Shown: one piece after another, positions 13,551-25,349 of the stretch
Layout: every line of letters starts with the position of its first letter
How positions within the stretch are numbered: position 1 is the stretch's first letter
Program-made: the position numbers and the translations under genes
The notes under the pieces: model-generated
The model's input: only the letters and a program-made list of their open reading frames with translations
What the model was told of the DNA's origin: nothing
Databases searched by the model: none
Origin: Torymus aiolomorphi
Lineage: Eukaryota; Arthropoda; Insecta; Hymenoptera; Torymidae
DNA length: 64,000 nucleotides
Assembly: GCA_036365515.1 (NCBI GenBank)
Contig: CM070873.1
Coordinates: forward strand, 213,141,376 to 213,205,375
Direction of reading: 5' to 3'

Positions 13551-13576
13551 TTGGGGGCTAAACCACTAGCCCCCAA
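13551..13576. other. Perfect 10 bp hairpin
   Basis: ttgggggcta, a six-base loop aaccac, then tagcccccaa. It is too isolated to name as a terminator. It may be part of a small decayed foldback, since 'gggggc' recurs at about 13,460 and 13,697. Confidence 0.5.
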
Positions 13577-13790
13577 ACAATTTTATTTTTTATCACAAAA
13601 ACGACAGCTCGCGCAAAAAAGTTTTAATTAACATTTTTTTATATTTTTTAATGCGCAATCGATCTATATTTTTTGTTTTTGGATATTTTATGTATGGGGG
13701 CTAACTTCATGAAGCTGGGAAAACACACGCACGCGCGACGAATCGACGATCGTGGCGGGCAATTCGCTCCGTGCGTGACAGATTCTATGC

Positions 13791-15237
13791 TGTTACGACC
13801 CGAGTCGGGGTCTCAGAGCAGAAGGGCGCTTCTGCAATGGTCGCCGGGTTGACCAATTAGAATTTGGGAACGTTGCTCAATTAAACGCTAAAGCGCACAG
13901 AGTTGCAGGTAGTTTGAAATAAACACTCACGAGAATATTAAAGTTAATGATGTAATTTATTGAAATAAGTTGTAACTCGAATTAGTGACTTTAACAATTT
14001 ACAATAGTTCGTTTAACGTGTTCGTGATTCTATATAACCTCAATCTGGCAATAAGATAGAGCCGGATTACGCGCACTGATGCGATATTGTTACAAAGCTT
14101 AGAGCGCTTGATAACTTCCGACTAAAAGCTTCTGGGCGCAACGTACACGGTAACAAAGACCAGATTAGTTGGCTTGGATCGCAACGTACACGGTGACAAG
14201 GACCAGATTAGTTAGCGATGACCCAGGTCTCAGCTACAAAGCGTCTCATGTGCTCGGTAGCGACTGACTCGAGGCCGGCGGTGAGGCCCAATGTATATCC
14301 ATGGTCGTGAGTGGAGCTTCAGGTTGGTGGTAGGAGGCAGCATGGTGTAGAGGCTGTAGGGCGCCAGGCTGCCCCAGGGGCCTCACCCACTCCAAAGTCG
14401 GGGCGTAGCGGTGGAGGGGCCCCTGACCAGAAAATAGGGTCGAGGATGATAGGCAGCGGGTGGTGGACCGCCCCCGCCAGTGGCGTAGGGTGCCGCTGGT
14501 CCGTGATTGGTCGTTGGTGACGGCTCGGGCCGTTAGGTCGTTGTGCGCCACTGCGCGCTGGCTCTAGGAATTGTTTGTCGCTGCTGGACCGTTGACTTGT
14601 CCTTGAGATGATCCTTATTGTTCACTGTCAGCTGTCTCTGGGGGTGCCTCACGGGTAAACACTTCTTGGTTTTCCACCTCTCGGAAGTGTTTAATCGCGG
14701 CCGTCCGTTGGGATGACCTTATTGTTGTTGTCGTTCGCCTCGAGGTCATGCCTGTTGTCGTCTGGTGATCGTCCTTGGGCTCGCTCCCGTTGTCATCTCA
14801 TCGATCGCCCTTGAGATGAATTCTGTAACAGAGTTTTCCCTACCCGAGCGAGCTTCCCTAATTAATTATCATTACGCCTGCCATTATCTATCGAATCGTT
14901 AATTATTATGACATAATTATAATTTATTGTCCAAATAGTTATTAATTTAATCGCCGATTACTACCGTTTATTTAGTTTTATCTCAATTTTTCGTTAAAGG
15001 TAATTTGTTAATAAATTCATTATCGCCCCTATTCGAGTTATTGTTAATTTATAATTTGCTTAGTTGACTAGTTATTATATAAATTCTTCTATTGAAATTT
15101 TAGGTTGAGATTGTTACGGGGACGTTTTTAGTTATTTAGTTTATTATTAATTTTATCGAGGGTTCGAATAATCAAGGCTTCATTGCAGAATTGCCCTTAC
15201 ATTGCGTGACTCGGCTATGCAAACGCAGTTCATAACA
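13791..15237. mobile_element. Possible solo LTR or other decayed element
   Basis: Starts TGTTACGACC and ends CATAACA, LTR-like terminal words. It contains a direct tandem duplication of about 43 bp at about 14,130-14,215 ('cgcaacgtacacggt' twice). The flanks (atgc / atac) are not an exact target duplication and there is no internal coding sequence. Short open frames at 14.2-14.55 kb on both strands have no domain. This is a weak call, and the true end could also be GTAACA at 14,830. Confidence 0.25.
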
Positions 15238-15246
15238 ATACACAAA

Positions 15247-15530
15247 AATAGCGCCGCCTTACGGCCAATAGACGCGATTTGCAGGGACAAAATGCATTGG
15301 ACTCTTATGGGCGTACAAGTAGAATTAAATTTGTTCAGCTAATGAATGTAAGAATATTCTTATAACTTTTTATAATAAATGAAAACAAAATAACAATGAA
15401 AGAAAAAAAAATTGAAATCTCGTAGGTTTTTCAGAAACTTGTAAGAAATTATTTTCGTTACATGCCCATAACAACCCTATGCGTTGTGTCCCTGAAAATC
15501 GCGTCGATTGGCCGTAAGGCGGCGCTATTT
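15247..15530. mobile_element. MITE, 284 bp
   Basis: Ends aaatagcgccgcc... and ...ggcggcgctattt. The arms are about 70 bp (15,247-15,320 and 15,460-15,530) and share the 'ttacggccaat' and 'cgcgat' words. The centre is AT-rich. No transposase is present. Confidence 0.8.
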
Positions 15531-15643
15531 CTGAAAGTAAGACTACATATACTATGCACTATGCACGGAGCGAATACTTGGGGCGTATTCCGATTTTCCG
15601 AAATTCGGAAACTGTGGTACGACTTTTGGGATCGGTTCTGTTA

Positions 15644-15922
15644 GGCTGTGTCTCCAATATAGAGTGGCAAGCGTGATATTACACTGTCACGGACGTTCGT
15701 GACAGCCTGTGATATCACGCGAACCGTAGGGTGGAGGTAACTGCCAACTGTAAAAAATATACACTTCTCCGTGAACACCTGTCGTCGTCGACCTGTTGTA
15801 TTTCGTATTTGTTTTCGCAGTTGGCAGTTACCACCACCCTACGGTTCGCGTGATATCACAGGCTGTCACGAACGTCCGTGTCAGTGTGATATCATACTTG
15901 TCACTCTATTGTAGACACAGCC
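15644..15922. mobile_element. MITE, 279 bp, flanked by TA
   Basis: Ends ggctgtgtct... and ...agacacagcc, each bordered by TA (15,642-15,643 and 15,923-15,924). The arms are about 107 bp and nearly perfect. The left arm has internal symmetry of its own (tgtcacggacgttcgtgaca). A TA target duplication fits a Tc1/mariner-type origin but does not prove it. Confidence 0.85.
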
Positions 15923-15924
15923 TA

Positions 15925-17476
15925 AGGGAGCGTTTACATCGATGCAGCTGCGTGTGCGCACGCCGTGTATAAAGGTATACCTATGTTACGAACCAGTGGC
16001 CATAAACTAAAGTCTTTAATATAGAGCGGCAAGCGAATGAAATATATGACTAAGGAAATTCTAGAATGGCCTTACGGTTTTATATAGGTAGCGGGATCGT
16101 CGTCCAATTAAGTACAAAAGTACAAATAGCACAAGAAATAAATTTATTACACTTTCTCAAATTATAAACTAAGTGTGTAATAAGGTGCGTTTTTCTGCAC
16201 CTCCTTGGGAAAGCAAAAACGCGATTAGTTAATTGAGAGCGAAATGTGGCGGACGGCGACACGCGAAACCTCGACACTGAGCTATGTGTACACGGTTGTA
16301 CACATAGCTAACCACGTTTTTGTCTCCCTCTGTCGAGGTGCAACGCTTCCGAGGCGGGTAGCAGACGACACCGATGTAACGACAGCCCCCGAGTCCACAT
16401 AGACGGCGATGATGCGCAGAGAGGAAGAGACCGGAAAGCAGCATGCAGCAAGGCGATGAAAGCCGAGCCACCTGCTCGCACGCTCGCAGACGACGCACAC
16501 GAAAATTAATACTGTGCGCCGAATGCGAACGTGCTCAAGTGAGCCCGGCCGCCATGTTGCGGAAACAGCAGCCGCCGACGGAAGATGCCGGCCGCCGACG
16601 CACACTTGCGCTGTACCCACGCACTACACACACGGAAACACCGACACGAGCACCCGCGGCCACGAATACTTGTTGCGGCTGTGCGACGGCCACGAGACCG
16701 GCAGCCATGCAAGACGCAAGACCGAGAGAGAGAACATGCGCGACTACGCGCCGATGCTGCTCATACTGAGCGAGAGGGGGGGCGACAGTGGCAGCCTGCG
16801 CGCTGCACACCGCACATGTATAAGAGGGAGAGAGCGAGCGAGAGCCGCGGAGTATGAGAGCGAGAGAGAGCGAGAACCCGGCTCGGTAGCCTGCGCGCTG
16901 CACACAGCCGAGAGCATATGAGTGAGGGAGATAGAGTGCGCAGCGGCGCACAAGTATGAGTGAGAGAGATAATGCGCAGCGGCGCACATGTAGGAGGGAG
17001 AGAGAGAACTACCGATAAGAGAACGACCGCCGCATCAAAGTGTGGAGGCGCGCCGTCGTCTAAAGGTGCGCCGCCACTAAGCGTAGAGAATTAAGCCAGG
17101 TTATGCCGGTTTAAAATCCGCGCGCAATAGGTGGCAGTAGGAATCGACTCGGCAATCGTCGCCGTCGCGCATAGCCAATAGCGGCCACCGTTCGAGTGAT
17201 TAGAGCCCTAATTGGTTTGCATTAATAAGTTTCACCACAAAAGGAAAAAGAAAACCGCGACGCGCGCCGATACCTGCTGCTAACCTGCCCACCGACCTAT
17301 CTGATTGAATGAGGGCGAGAGAGAAAGAGAGAGACCCCACCAAGGAAGAAGACGGAAGCGAGCAGGCACCGCTTCCTTCTTCTTCACTCAGTCCTGGATT
17401 GTCGCCTAGTGCACATCTCATAGTTTCTGAAGTAATCGTTGTAGAGTCTGAAGTAACAGTTGGAGCATTTTGAGTA
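15925..17476. other. GC- and GA-rich DNA, no gene recognised
   Basis: From about 16,250 the composition becomes GC-rich, with many GAGAGA tracts and partial repeats of 'gcgcgctgcacac' and 'cagcggcgcaca'. Open frames occur in several frames on both strands here, as expected where stops are rare, and none shows a domain. It could be a CpG-type promoter region or part of a long LTR of Gypsy A. Confidence 0.4.
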
Positions 17477-17548
17477 GTAGTAGGAGAGTGTATTGTATTA
17501 GTAGTAGGAGAGTATATTGTATTAGTAGTAGGAGAGTGTATTGAATTA
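17477..17548. repeat. 24 bp minisatellite, three copies
   Basis: The unit gtagtaggagagtgtatt plus gtatta is repeated at 17,477, 17,501 and 17,525 with one or two changes per copy. Weaker 'gtgttggagagt' repeats follow to about 17,610. Confidence 0.85.
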
Positions 17549-18382
17549 ATAGTGTGAGAGAGTAGTGTTGGAGAGTACTGCGAGAGAGTAGTGTTGGAGA
17601 GTGAGGGAAAGTGAGTATTTGTCCGCCGCCAACTTGTGACTCTCGCCGCGAACCACCGTAGAGAGAGAGAGAGAGAGAGAGAGATTCGGAGGTCCTTACG
17701 AGCGACAGACGTGCAACGGTAAGAATTTGGTTGCTGTCGTCGGGAGGCATTTTCTTTCCTGCCCCCGACCCTCAATTTTATTATTTTCCTTGTGTATTGC
17801 GAGCGATAGCTCCCAGCGGGGAGAAAGTAGCGGCAGTTCTCTCTCGCGTGTGCGCGAATACCCGGCGTGCGAGGCCCCGAGCGGCCATCTTGTCAACCGC
17901 GTTTCACAACATCCGAGTGTTCACCGTCCACGGCCAGAGAAAAGATTTTAGTCGTGCCATTAAAGATCACAATCCCTAGCTGCATCGGTGTTATTTTATT
18001 TTATGTGTTTGTTTCGTGTTTCCTGCGAATGTACGCGAGTTTTTATTCGTTACCCGAGTAACCAGACGCGCCGGCTTCTCATTCGCGTTCTTTCCTTAGT
18101 CACCGAGGCTACCGGCCGCCCCAGGCGGTCGCAACACCACCCACGCCCGGGAGGAAGGAGAGTCCACAGCCAAGCAAAGGAGGAGAAGAGAACGCGCCGT
18201 CACCGTGGTCTGGCGCCCTTCAACAAAAAAATTTTGACCGCGTTCGCGCGTTATAGTGCCTAGGGACAGGATTGTCGGGCGGGGGATTAGGAGTGTGCGC
18301 GAGAGTCTATCGCGCATAACAAGCCCTCAGGGCGAGCTCTAACGTTGTTAAAGGGGGGGTGTAAAATCCGCAACGTTACAAA
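17549..18382 (+). other. Putative 5' LTR/leader region of Gypsy A
   Basis: GC-rich DNA immediately upstream of a primer-binding-site motif, so the 5' LTR of Gypsy A should lie here and perhaps further left. I could not identify its start. At 18,350-18,380 a G-run that looks like a polypurine tract plus LTR start (aaagggggggtgtaaaatcc) directly abuts the LTR-end-like 'cgttaca'. Confidence 0.3.
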
Positions 18383-18400
18383 TGGCGCCAGCAACGTGGG
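18383..18400 (+). promoter_or_regulatory. Primer-binding site of Gypsy A
   Basis: TGGCGCCAGCAACGTGGG follows 'cgttaca-aa', the usual position for a tRNA primer site 0-3 bases after an LTR. The same context recurs on the minus strand at 51,464-51,490, differing at three positions within the 18-mer. This supports a real family motif. Confidence 0.6.
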
Positions 18401-18543
18401 GCCGACACCGACATTAGGGAAAATTACGCGAATCGACAAGCCGAGACACGCGAGAGAGAGGACAAATTGTGAGTCGAGCCGACTCGCACCGACAGATACT
18501 ATTATTATTTTTCTTTGTCATTTATATTTATTTAAAAGTTCAG

Positions 18544-18569
18544 GTGTGTGTGTGTGTGTGTGTGTGTGG
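18544..18569. repeat. (TG)n microsatellite
   Basis: Short uninterrupted TG run, followed by GAGAGA-rich DNA. Confidence 0.9.
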
Positions 18570-19169
18570 ACGAGAGAGAGAGGGGGAGAGCGAGGTCCAG
18601 CGCACGCCGTGAATAGTGCGCGGCTGCCAGCGACCATTTTGAGCAGCGGCTCTTCAGTTCAGGCGGTAGTCAGGTTGCGATTCGGTCGCCCTGAAAGTGA
18701 CTTTTTTTGTGAAATTTCGATAGTGTTCTACGAAGGATGGCGTGTCTCACTGCCACCGCCCTAGTACGCCTAGAAACATTGCCAAATTATATCTTGTTGC
18801 GTGCCGAGGTTTTTGACTATTTTAGGTGGAAAAAAAAGAAGGAATTCTCCAGATTTAATTTATTTATATATATATTAAAATTATAAAACATTATATATAC
18901 CATCAAGTATAAAATAAAATCCCCCACCGCCAGTGAGACACGGCCGACTGCGTGAAAACATACCCCAAAGGGCCCTCACGCTGGCGTGTTGCGTGGAATA
19001 AACCGAAAAGTTTAGTGTGTTTTTTGGAATTTTATTTACTTCTCAGTTATTGCTTCCTACTAGGGGAAGCTTTGTGATAGTAAATTTTTGAGTTGTTGTA
19101 AAAACATGTTATAATTGTGTTCCGAGGTGTTAAGAATCAAAATACATGGTTTTTGAAAAATGTCTGTAT

Positions 19170-19407
<238 letters not shown>

Positions 19408-19593
19408 CTAGATCTCAGCTTCTACTCGGTCGATTTTTATCGGACAGGTCTCATTTTTTTTGTTTTTTTGCGTGATGGCGGGTCAAAAATCCGTTTTTTG
19501 ATTGGGGCGATGCGTTTTTGTTTTTTTTTTCAAATTTTCGATTTTCTCAAAACTGTTTTTTGATTTTTTTTAATGATAGGATCGAGTTATCCG

Positions 19594-20256
19594 AATCTGA
19601 TGGGTAGCGTTCGAAAGAGAATTAAAATACCTATATTTTCTAAAAAAAAAAAAAAGTTTCTAGCTATCACGGTTCTTTTGTTATTAACAAAAACGCGTTT
19701 TTTTTAGAAGCTTATAACTCATAAACTTAACGGTCAATTTTTTTGAGAAAAATCATGATAATACAGAACATAAATAGCTATAATCTGTTAAAATTTGAAT
19801 ACATTCTGTAGGATAGATTTTGAGTAAAAAATTGAAAAGTGAAAAAAATCAGTTTTGTATGTCCAGCGATTACAAGAGTAAAATTGACTTAATGGCTTCA
19901 AAATTCCTTTTAGAGGTAGATTTTTTATAGTTCTCGGTCGAGTTCTTTGGGCAAAATGATTGGTCCATAAATTTCAGAGATATTTGAGGTTAAAAATTTT
20001 TTGATATTTTTTAAAATCGTAATTTCTCGAGAACGGCTCTATGTATCTGAATGGGGTGGGTGGCATTCGAAAGAGAATTAAAATACCTATATTTTCAAAA
20101 AAAAAATAATTTTCTATCTATCACGGTTCTTTAGTTATCATCAAAAACAAAAACGTGTTTCTTTTTTAAAACTCATAACTCCAATGATGTTATGAAAAAA
20201 AAAAAAACACGTTTTTGTTAATAACAAAACAACCGTGATAGCTATTTGTTTTTTTT
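19594..20256. repeat. Duplicated and inverted AT-rich block
   Basis: A block with 'cgaaagagaattaaaatacc' and 'tatcacggttctttt' at about 19,594-19,705 recurs at about 20,042-20,156. An inverted partial copy (gttaataacaaaacaaccgtgatagc) lies at about 20,212-20,248. It is noncoding and sits upstream of gag. Confidence 0.75.
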
Positions 20257-20477
20257 TTAAATCGTATCACCGAGGAGGAAGTAGGAGTGAAATTTAATTT
20301 TTATATTCACTCCGTTCGCGGACCCTTCGAGCGATATTCAAGGTGCTTTTGAGGCAGCCCGCGTGTACCTTGGGTTTTCAAACATCACCGCCCATCTCCG
20401 CATTGTGCATCATTATTGTAGTGTGAACTATCGGCGCGAGTGAAGTCAACCGCCGAGAGGGGAAGAAGAAGATCAAT

Positions 20478-23207
20478 ATGGACATCGCTAATCATCAAAA
20501 AACCATGAAGAAGTTTCTGAAGATCCGGGAGGTGAGGGCCATAAACTCGGAAGTTATACGCCTGTCACCCCCGCAACTGAAAGCGACACTGAGGGATAAG
20601 CAGCTGAGCACTCGAGGCAACACCGGCGAACGTCAAGACAGATTGCTACGTGCAAGTCTGAGGGAAGCTGGTCTCCCGCTGAAGGACATTCCATGGTACG
20701 AGGAGGATGAACAGGAAGGAGCACCCTACGGTCGGGAGTCAACGAGTGAGGAGGAGCTTGTAGCACAGCCTAAAGCGAAACAAGGGCGGAAGCCAAAATC
20801 TAACCAGAAGGGAGAGTACCACCACCACCGGCGATGACGAGAGACTACACTCACGCCTGACGGAGAAGCAGATCCAGGAGATCGTAGGAGCAGTGGAACC
20901 GGTGACATCGACATCTGGACTGTCGACGCGAGGAACGCCCACCGTCAGTTACACCTCAGCCGCCTTGCCCATGATGAGCTCTGCCACGGCCAGCGAAACG
21001 ACCACCGCAACGAATCTACCGATGTCTGTCGCCACTCTGTCAAGACAGGAGGAGCACCGAACCGTGTCAAGCCTGCCTCAATACCTCGACGTCGCCCCAG
21101 AGATGAGAAATTACTGGACCGGAAAGGCACGAAGTTGGCAGATGAGCACGTTGGGGGTACAGTATGTGAGGACGATCACGACGCCACAGAGAGACCAGGC
21201 CACAAGGATAAGCCCCGGACATGGAGTTTCTTCGACGCAACCGACGCCGCAGCCACGTCAACCGACAACCTCAACCGCCACGCTGGCAACAACGCTAAGA
21301 ACAACGCCACCGCCAGCAGCACCACCGACTCGCCCGTCAACATCGATTAATGCAAGTCTGTATGCCGATGGGTGGAACAATGGCGAAGGGACGACGAGCG
21401 AAGACACTGAGGTAGACGCGTACACGAGCGCGAAGCTGACGCAAGTCACAGCATGACTGGCAACGAAGAAAGCCCAAGCAAGACGATGAGAGCCGATGGA
21501 AGGCGCAGCCCCACTAGTAGCCGGATCCAGGCCACGCGTGACGCCTCGACGGGAAAACATTACGCCGCCTAGGCGACAAATACAAGCAGGATTCAATATA
21601 GCCAGCCAGCCTTGCAACAGCCCGTCCCGGTTTGCCAAAGGAAGAGAGCACGAAGCACACGAGAGGGAGGCGAATAAGGAAAAAAGACACCCCCCAATCG
21701 TGCAACGTAGGGAAGAACACCACCCACGAAGTAGTAGTGAGAGTGATAGCAGCGGCGGTAGAAGAAAGGAGCACCGCCAGCGAAAACCAGAAACGAACGA
21801 CCGATGGAGAAACCAAGGCAGGCGAGAAGCGGAAGACTTTGGAGAGCAGAGTCGACAAACGCCAAGGGAAACACATCAACGAAGAAAAGCGACAGTGTGA
21901 GAACGAGATGGCAGTCGCAGTGAGAAACAGAAGAGAAGGAAGGAGGAGCTGAATTGCCACCGCCGAAGACGGAGCCCCTCGGAGGACAGCTCGTCATTAG
22001 AGAGCAGCGACGATAATAGCTGGTCAGAAAGCAGTAGCAGTGAGAGCGATGAGAAGAGGTTACGGCCCAGGTGGCGACGGCGAAACGCAAGCCGAGACTG
22101 GAAGTGCCGTAGGGAGGTGCAGGCGTGGAGGATACAGTTCTCGGGAGAAGACCAAGACGGGCCAGAGGAATTCATCACGATGTTGTCAGCGTAGAGAAAA
22201 AGTCAAGTGTGGCCGATAGTGACTTATTGCGAGCGTTCCCAAGCATCCTATCGAAGGGCGCATTGAGATGGTATCTCACGACTCAGGACGACATTAACAC
22301 GTGGCGAGAGTTCAAGAAGGAATTTAGACTACAGTTCATCGGAGCACTAGACAAGACCGACATTGAGGAGGAGTTACACGCCAGGACGCAAGCCAAAAAC
22401 GAGAATATTACCAATTTCCTGTCCTGTTTCAGGTATATCTGGTGAAGATAGCGTATAAGAACATATTGCCGGAGTATCGAGCGGCGCTATTCGATAAGAA
22501 GGTAACCTCACTCCAGATGATTAAGAAGTACGGGGTCAAGCTAGAGCGTCAGATGGAAATAGATCGCCGCCACACGCCGCTAAAACCAAAGGAGAAAATG
22601 AAGTAGCAAGGGGCGGCGTTCATCAAGAGCAGTCGCACGACCAAAGTCGTAGCAGCGGTTAGAGTAGACGACGACACCAGCGCCAGTGAGGGAGAAGCTG
22701 CGAACCACCGGCACAAGGAGAGAAGGAAAAATGACAAGGAGAAGAAAGAAGGGAAGACACCAGAAGAAGTCGCCGCGGTGGGCGTGAAACGGCCAGTCGG
22801 GCCACCAACAACCGCGCCGCCCTCGCCACCGACCGCAGCGCCCCCACCGAGCACAGGCCTACCGCTAGTAATGCAGCGATCTACGGAAGAACTGGAGGGG
22901 AACAACGCCGAGGGAGAGGAAGACCCGACCGCGGCAGGAACTATGGGCCCCAGGCAGATGATGGCACGCGGAGGAGTGATGACAACGTCCGGTTTGTAGG
23001 AGCATGTTATATTTGCGAGGAGATAGGCCACCGAGCAAATGAATGCCCTCGACGAGAGTGTTATGCCTGCCATCAGGTGGGTCACATAGCATCCGATTGT
23101 CCATTGAGGCCGCCACGACCGCCTGCGAACGTAATGTGCCAATTAAAGTTGATAGGGGCACCCTCCATTGTTAATGTGAAAAATAGTAATATATATGGGA
23201 TCCTGTG
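20478..23207 (+). pseudogene. Gypsy A gag: SAP-like, capsid and two CCHC knuckles, frameshifted
   Basis: An ATG at 20478 opens 119 codons with a SAP-like helix-turn segment (SPPQLKATLRDKQLSTRG, about residues 30-48). A frameshift near 20,810 moves a Ser/Thr/Pro-rich linker into another frame (to 21456). A retrotransposon-gag capsid segment follows: WRIQFSGEDQDGPEEF near 22,110, then ILSKGALRWYL and INTWREFKKEFRLQF around 22,240-22,340, again after a shift. Two intact CX2CX4HX4C knuckles are at about 22,998-23,100 (CYICEEIGHRANEC, CYACHQVGHIASDC). Coding similarity stops at about 23,207, just where a protease active site would be expected. Gag packages element RNA in the cytoplasm; here it is dead. 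Confidence 0.75.
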
Positions 23208-23244
23208 AGGGCCAATACGTAGAAAGAAAACACAATTGTAGCTT

Positions 23245-23286
23245 GTGCGACGTTTCGTCAGCTTGATTACTGACCTCTTCAGGCTT
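23245..23286 (-). ncRNA. Hammerhead ribozyme motif, type I, minimal
   Basis: On the minus strand: CTGAAGA (23,276-23,282, fitting CUGANGA), a stem II hairpin GTCAG/CTGAC with an 8-base loop, then GAAA (23,253-23,256), then CGTC. A palindromic ACGU minimal stem III and a GUC cleavage triplet place the cut between 23,249 and 23,248. Stem I has two clear pairs. One extra G sits at the base of stem II. Hammerheads of this kind are known from Penelope-like elements. Activity is unproven. Confidence 0.6.
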
Positions 23287-23509
23287 TATTAAAAAAATAT
23301 ACAAAATGGTTAGAATTTATTTTACAATTAAACAGAGATAATAAATTAACAATAATAATTAGACCAGGCTTACCACAACAAAAAATCTATGCTAATAAAA
23401 GATGACTTTATTAGCAACGTCGAACGAATAAAGTCAATGTTGTGGGAAACCGTACACATCTCTACTTATATATATATATATACGAGTCAGTTTGTTTACA
23501 TATATAAAG

Positions 23510-24028
23510 TCATAATAGAAAGTTAAAGAGCGATTTGTATACATTATTTAAATTTTGTGTATCCTCTGTTTTGTTAACTGTATTTTTTGTACTATTGATG
23601 TAAATAATTTCTGAAATTTTTCGTTTTTTGTAATCAACTTCTTTATCCAATATTTGTGTATTCTCCCAATCTATAATGTGGGAGTTGTTTTGAGCATGTA
23701 CAGCTATCATGGATTTGTCTTTCTTATCTTTTTCATGTTCTTTGATTCGAATTTTTAAAGCTCTTTTAGTTTCTCCCACATATGTAGCAGGACAGGTCTT
23801 GCAATTGATCTTATATACAACTCCACACGTATTCATTTTTTCAAGTTTATCCTTCCCAAGCTTAATAACGTTATTAAGTTTTTTATTGATGAGTGGCACC
23901 GTGCGTATATTGTGTTTGGAAAGAATTCTACTACATTTATGAAAAAATTCTTCTTGGAATGAAATAGAAACAATAGGTTGGAGATCCCTGTTGGACGATG
24001 TCGTTTTGTTGGAGTATTTTATTTTGCG
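23510..24028 (-). pseudogene. Penelope-like element GIY-YIG endonuclease half
   Basis: An open frame of about 170 codons. The GIY-YIG domain reads CGVVYKINCKTCPATYVGET, then KRALKIRIKEHEKD. The N-terminal region (SFQEEFFHKCSRIL...) is the usual linker between RT and endonuclease. The frame is intact from the inversion joint to its stop at 23,510. In an intact element it would nick target DNA for priming. About 310 bp of 3' UTR follows, with a (TA)n stretch at about 23,466-23,482. Confidence 0.85.
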
Positions 24029-25349
24029 TGAAGATATTTCTAACACGATAAAAAATCATATTAACAAAGACACATACATCACACTAAAAAATAGACAATT
24101 TTCAAAGAAATTAACTGCAACTAGAAAGTTTCTGAAAGAAAATCCACATTTTTTTTTACACCCTCAGATAAAGGTAATCTCACTGTGTGCATAAACACGA
24201 CAGATTATTATAATAAAATGTACAAATTACTAGAAGATAAAAATACATATAAAATCATCAATAAAAATCTGTTGATCAAACTACAATCGCAAGTATATAA
24301 GTATTTGTCTTCTTGGAATAACAACAAATATCTACATAAACAATACCACCCATATCAACTAACTCAGACAGATATTTGTCTCCCTAGAGCTTATGGCTTA
24401 CCTAAAATTCATAAAACCGATATACCGTTAAGACCGATCATTTCAACTATTGGTAACCCAACGCATTTCTTATCAAAAACTATTCTCAATGAATTAAAAA
24501 TCTGCATACCAGTGCCACACTCACATATCGACAATAGTTTCATATTAAAAAAGAAAATAAAAGAGGTTGTTATTCCTGATGAGTATGTGTTAATATCATT
24601 AGATGTCAACTCTTTGTTTACCAACATTCCTTGTGAATCGGTTTTACAAAGTTTAGATAGACGCTTTACATACATTCACAATAATTGCAGAATTCCGTTT
24701 GGTGAAACTCGCAATGCAGTTAAATTCTTATTTGAGATAACACCTTTTTTACTTTTAATGACACCATATATAAACAAATATTTGGCACACCTATGGGATC
24801 ACCCATCTCTCCCTTATTTGCTGACATAGTCATGGAAAATCTTGAAAACGACTGTTTAGACACACTAAAAAGAAAATACAATATTGTCCCTCTCTTCTAC
24901 TTTAGATATGTTGATGACATATTATTATGCATTAGAAAAGATGATTTGGAATTAACTTTAAATATTTTTAATAATTATAATGAACACTTAAAATTTACAC
25001 ATGAAATAGAAGTTAATAATCAAATAAACTTTTTGGATATCACCCTCATTAGATCAAACAACAAAATAATTACAAATTGATACCAAAAACCAATGGCATC
25101 CGAAAGATTATTAAATTATAACTCTAACCACACTGTACAACAAAAAAGAAATATTATTTCTAACTTAGTGGATAAAGCGATTCTGTTATCTAATGAAGAA
25201 TTCCATAATATTAACATTCGTAAAATTAGAAAAATACTGTCCTTAAATGACTATCCTAAAACATTCATAGACAATTGCATTCACAACAGACTTCGCAAAA
25301 TAAAATACTCCAACAAAACGACATCGTCCAACAGGGATCTCCAACCTAT
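24029..25349 (+). pseudogene. Penelope-like element reverse transcriptase half
   Basis: Inverted relative to the endonuclease half and truncated at its 5' side. Recognisable segments are FSKKLTATRKFLKENPHFF, NTTDYYNKMYKLL, YGLPKIHKTDIPLRPIIST, LISLDVNSLFTNIP, MGSPISPLFADIVMENLE, the catalytic FRYVDDILLC and NFLDITL. Lesions are a frameshift near a T9 run at about 24,150-24,170, another frameshift at about 24,745-24,765, and a TGA at 25,078-25,080 where family members usually have Trp. The sequence ends abruptly at 25,349 inside the RT-endonuclease linker. Confidence 0.85.

Noticed and set aside
16229..18317. Cluster of overlapping open frames on both strands (60-190 codons)
   Set aside because: GC- and GA-rich DNA where stops are rare. 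Frames overlap in all phases, show no domains and are low complexity.
21258..22178. Minus-strand open frames of 100-165 codons opposite gag
   Set aside because: Shadows of the Ser/Thr/Pro- and Arg/Glu-rich gag coding region, with no domain of their own.
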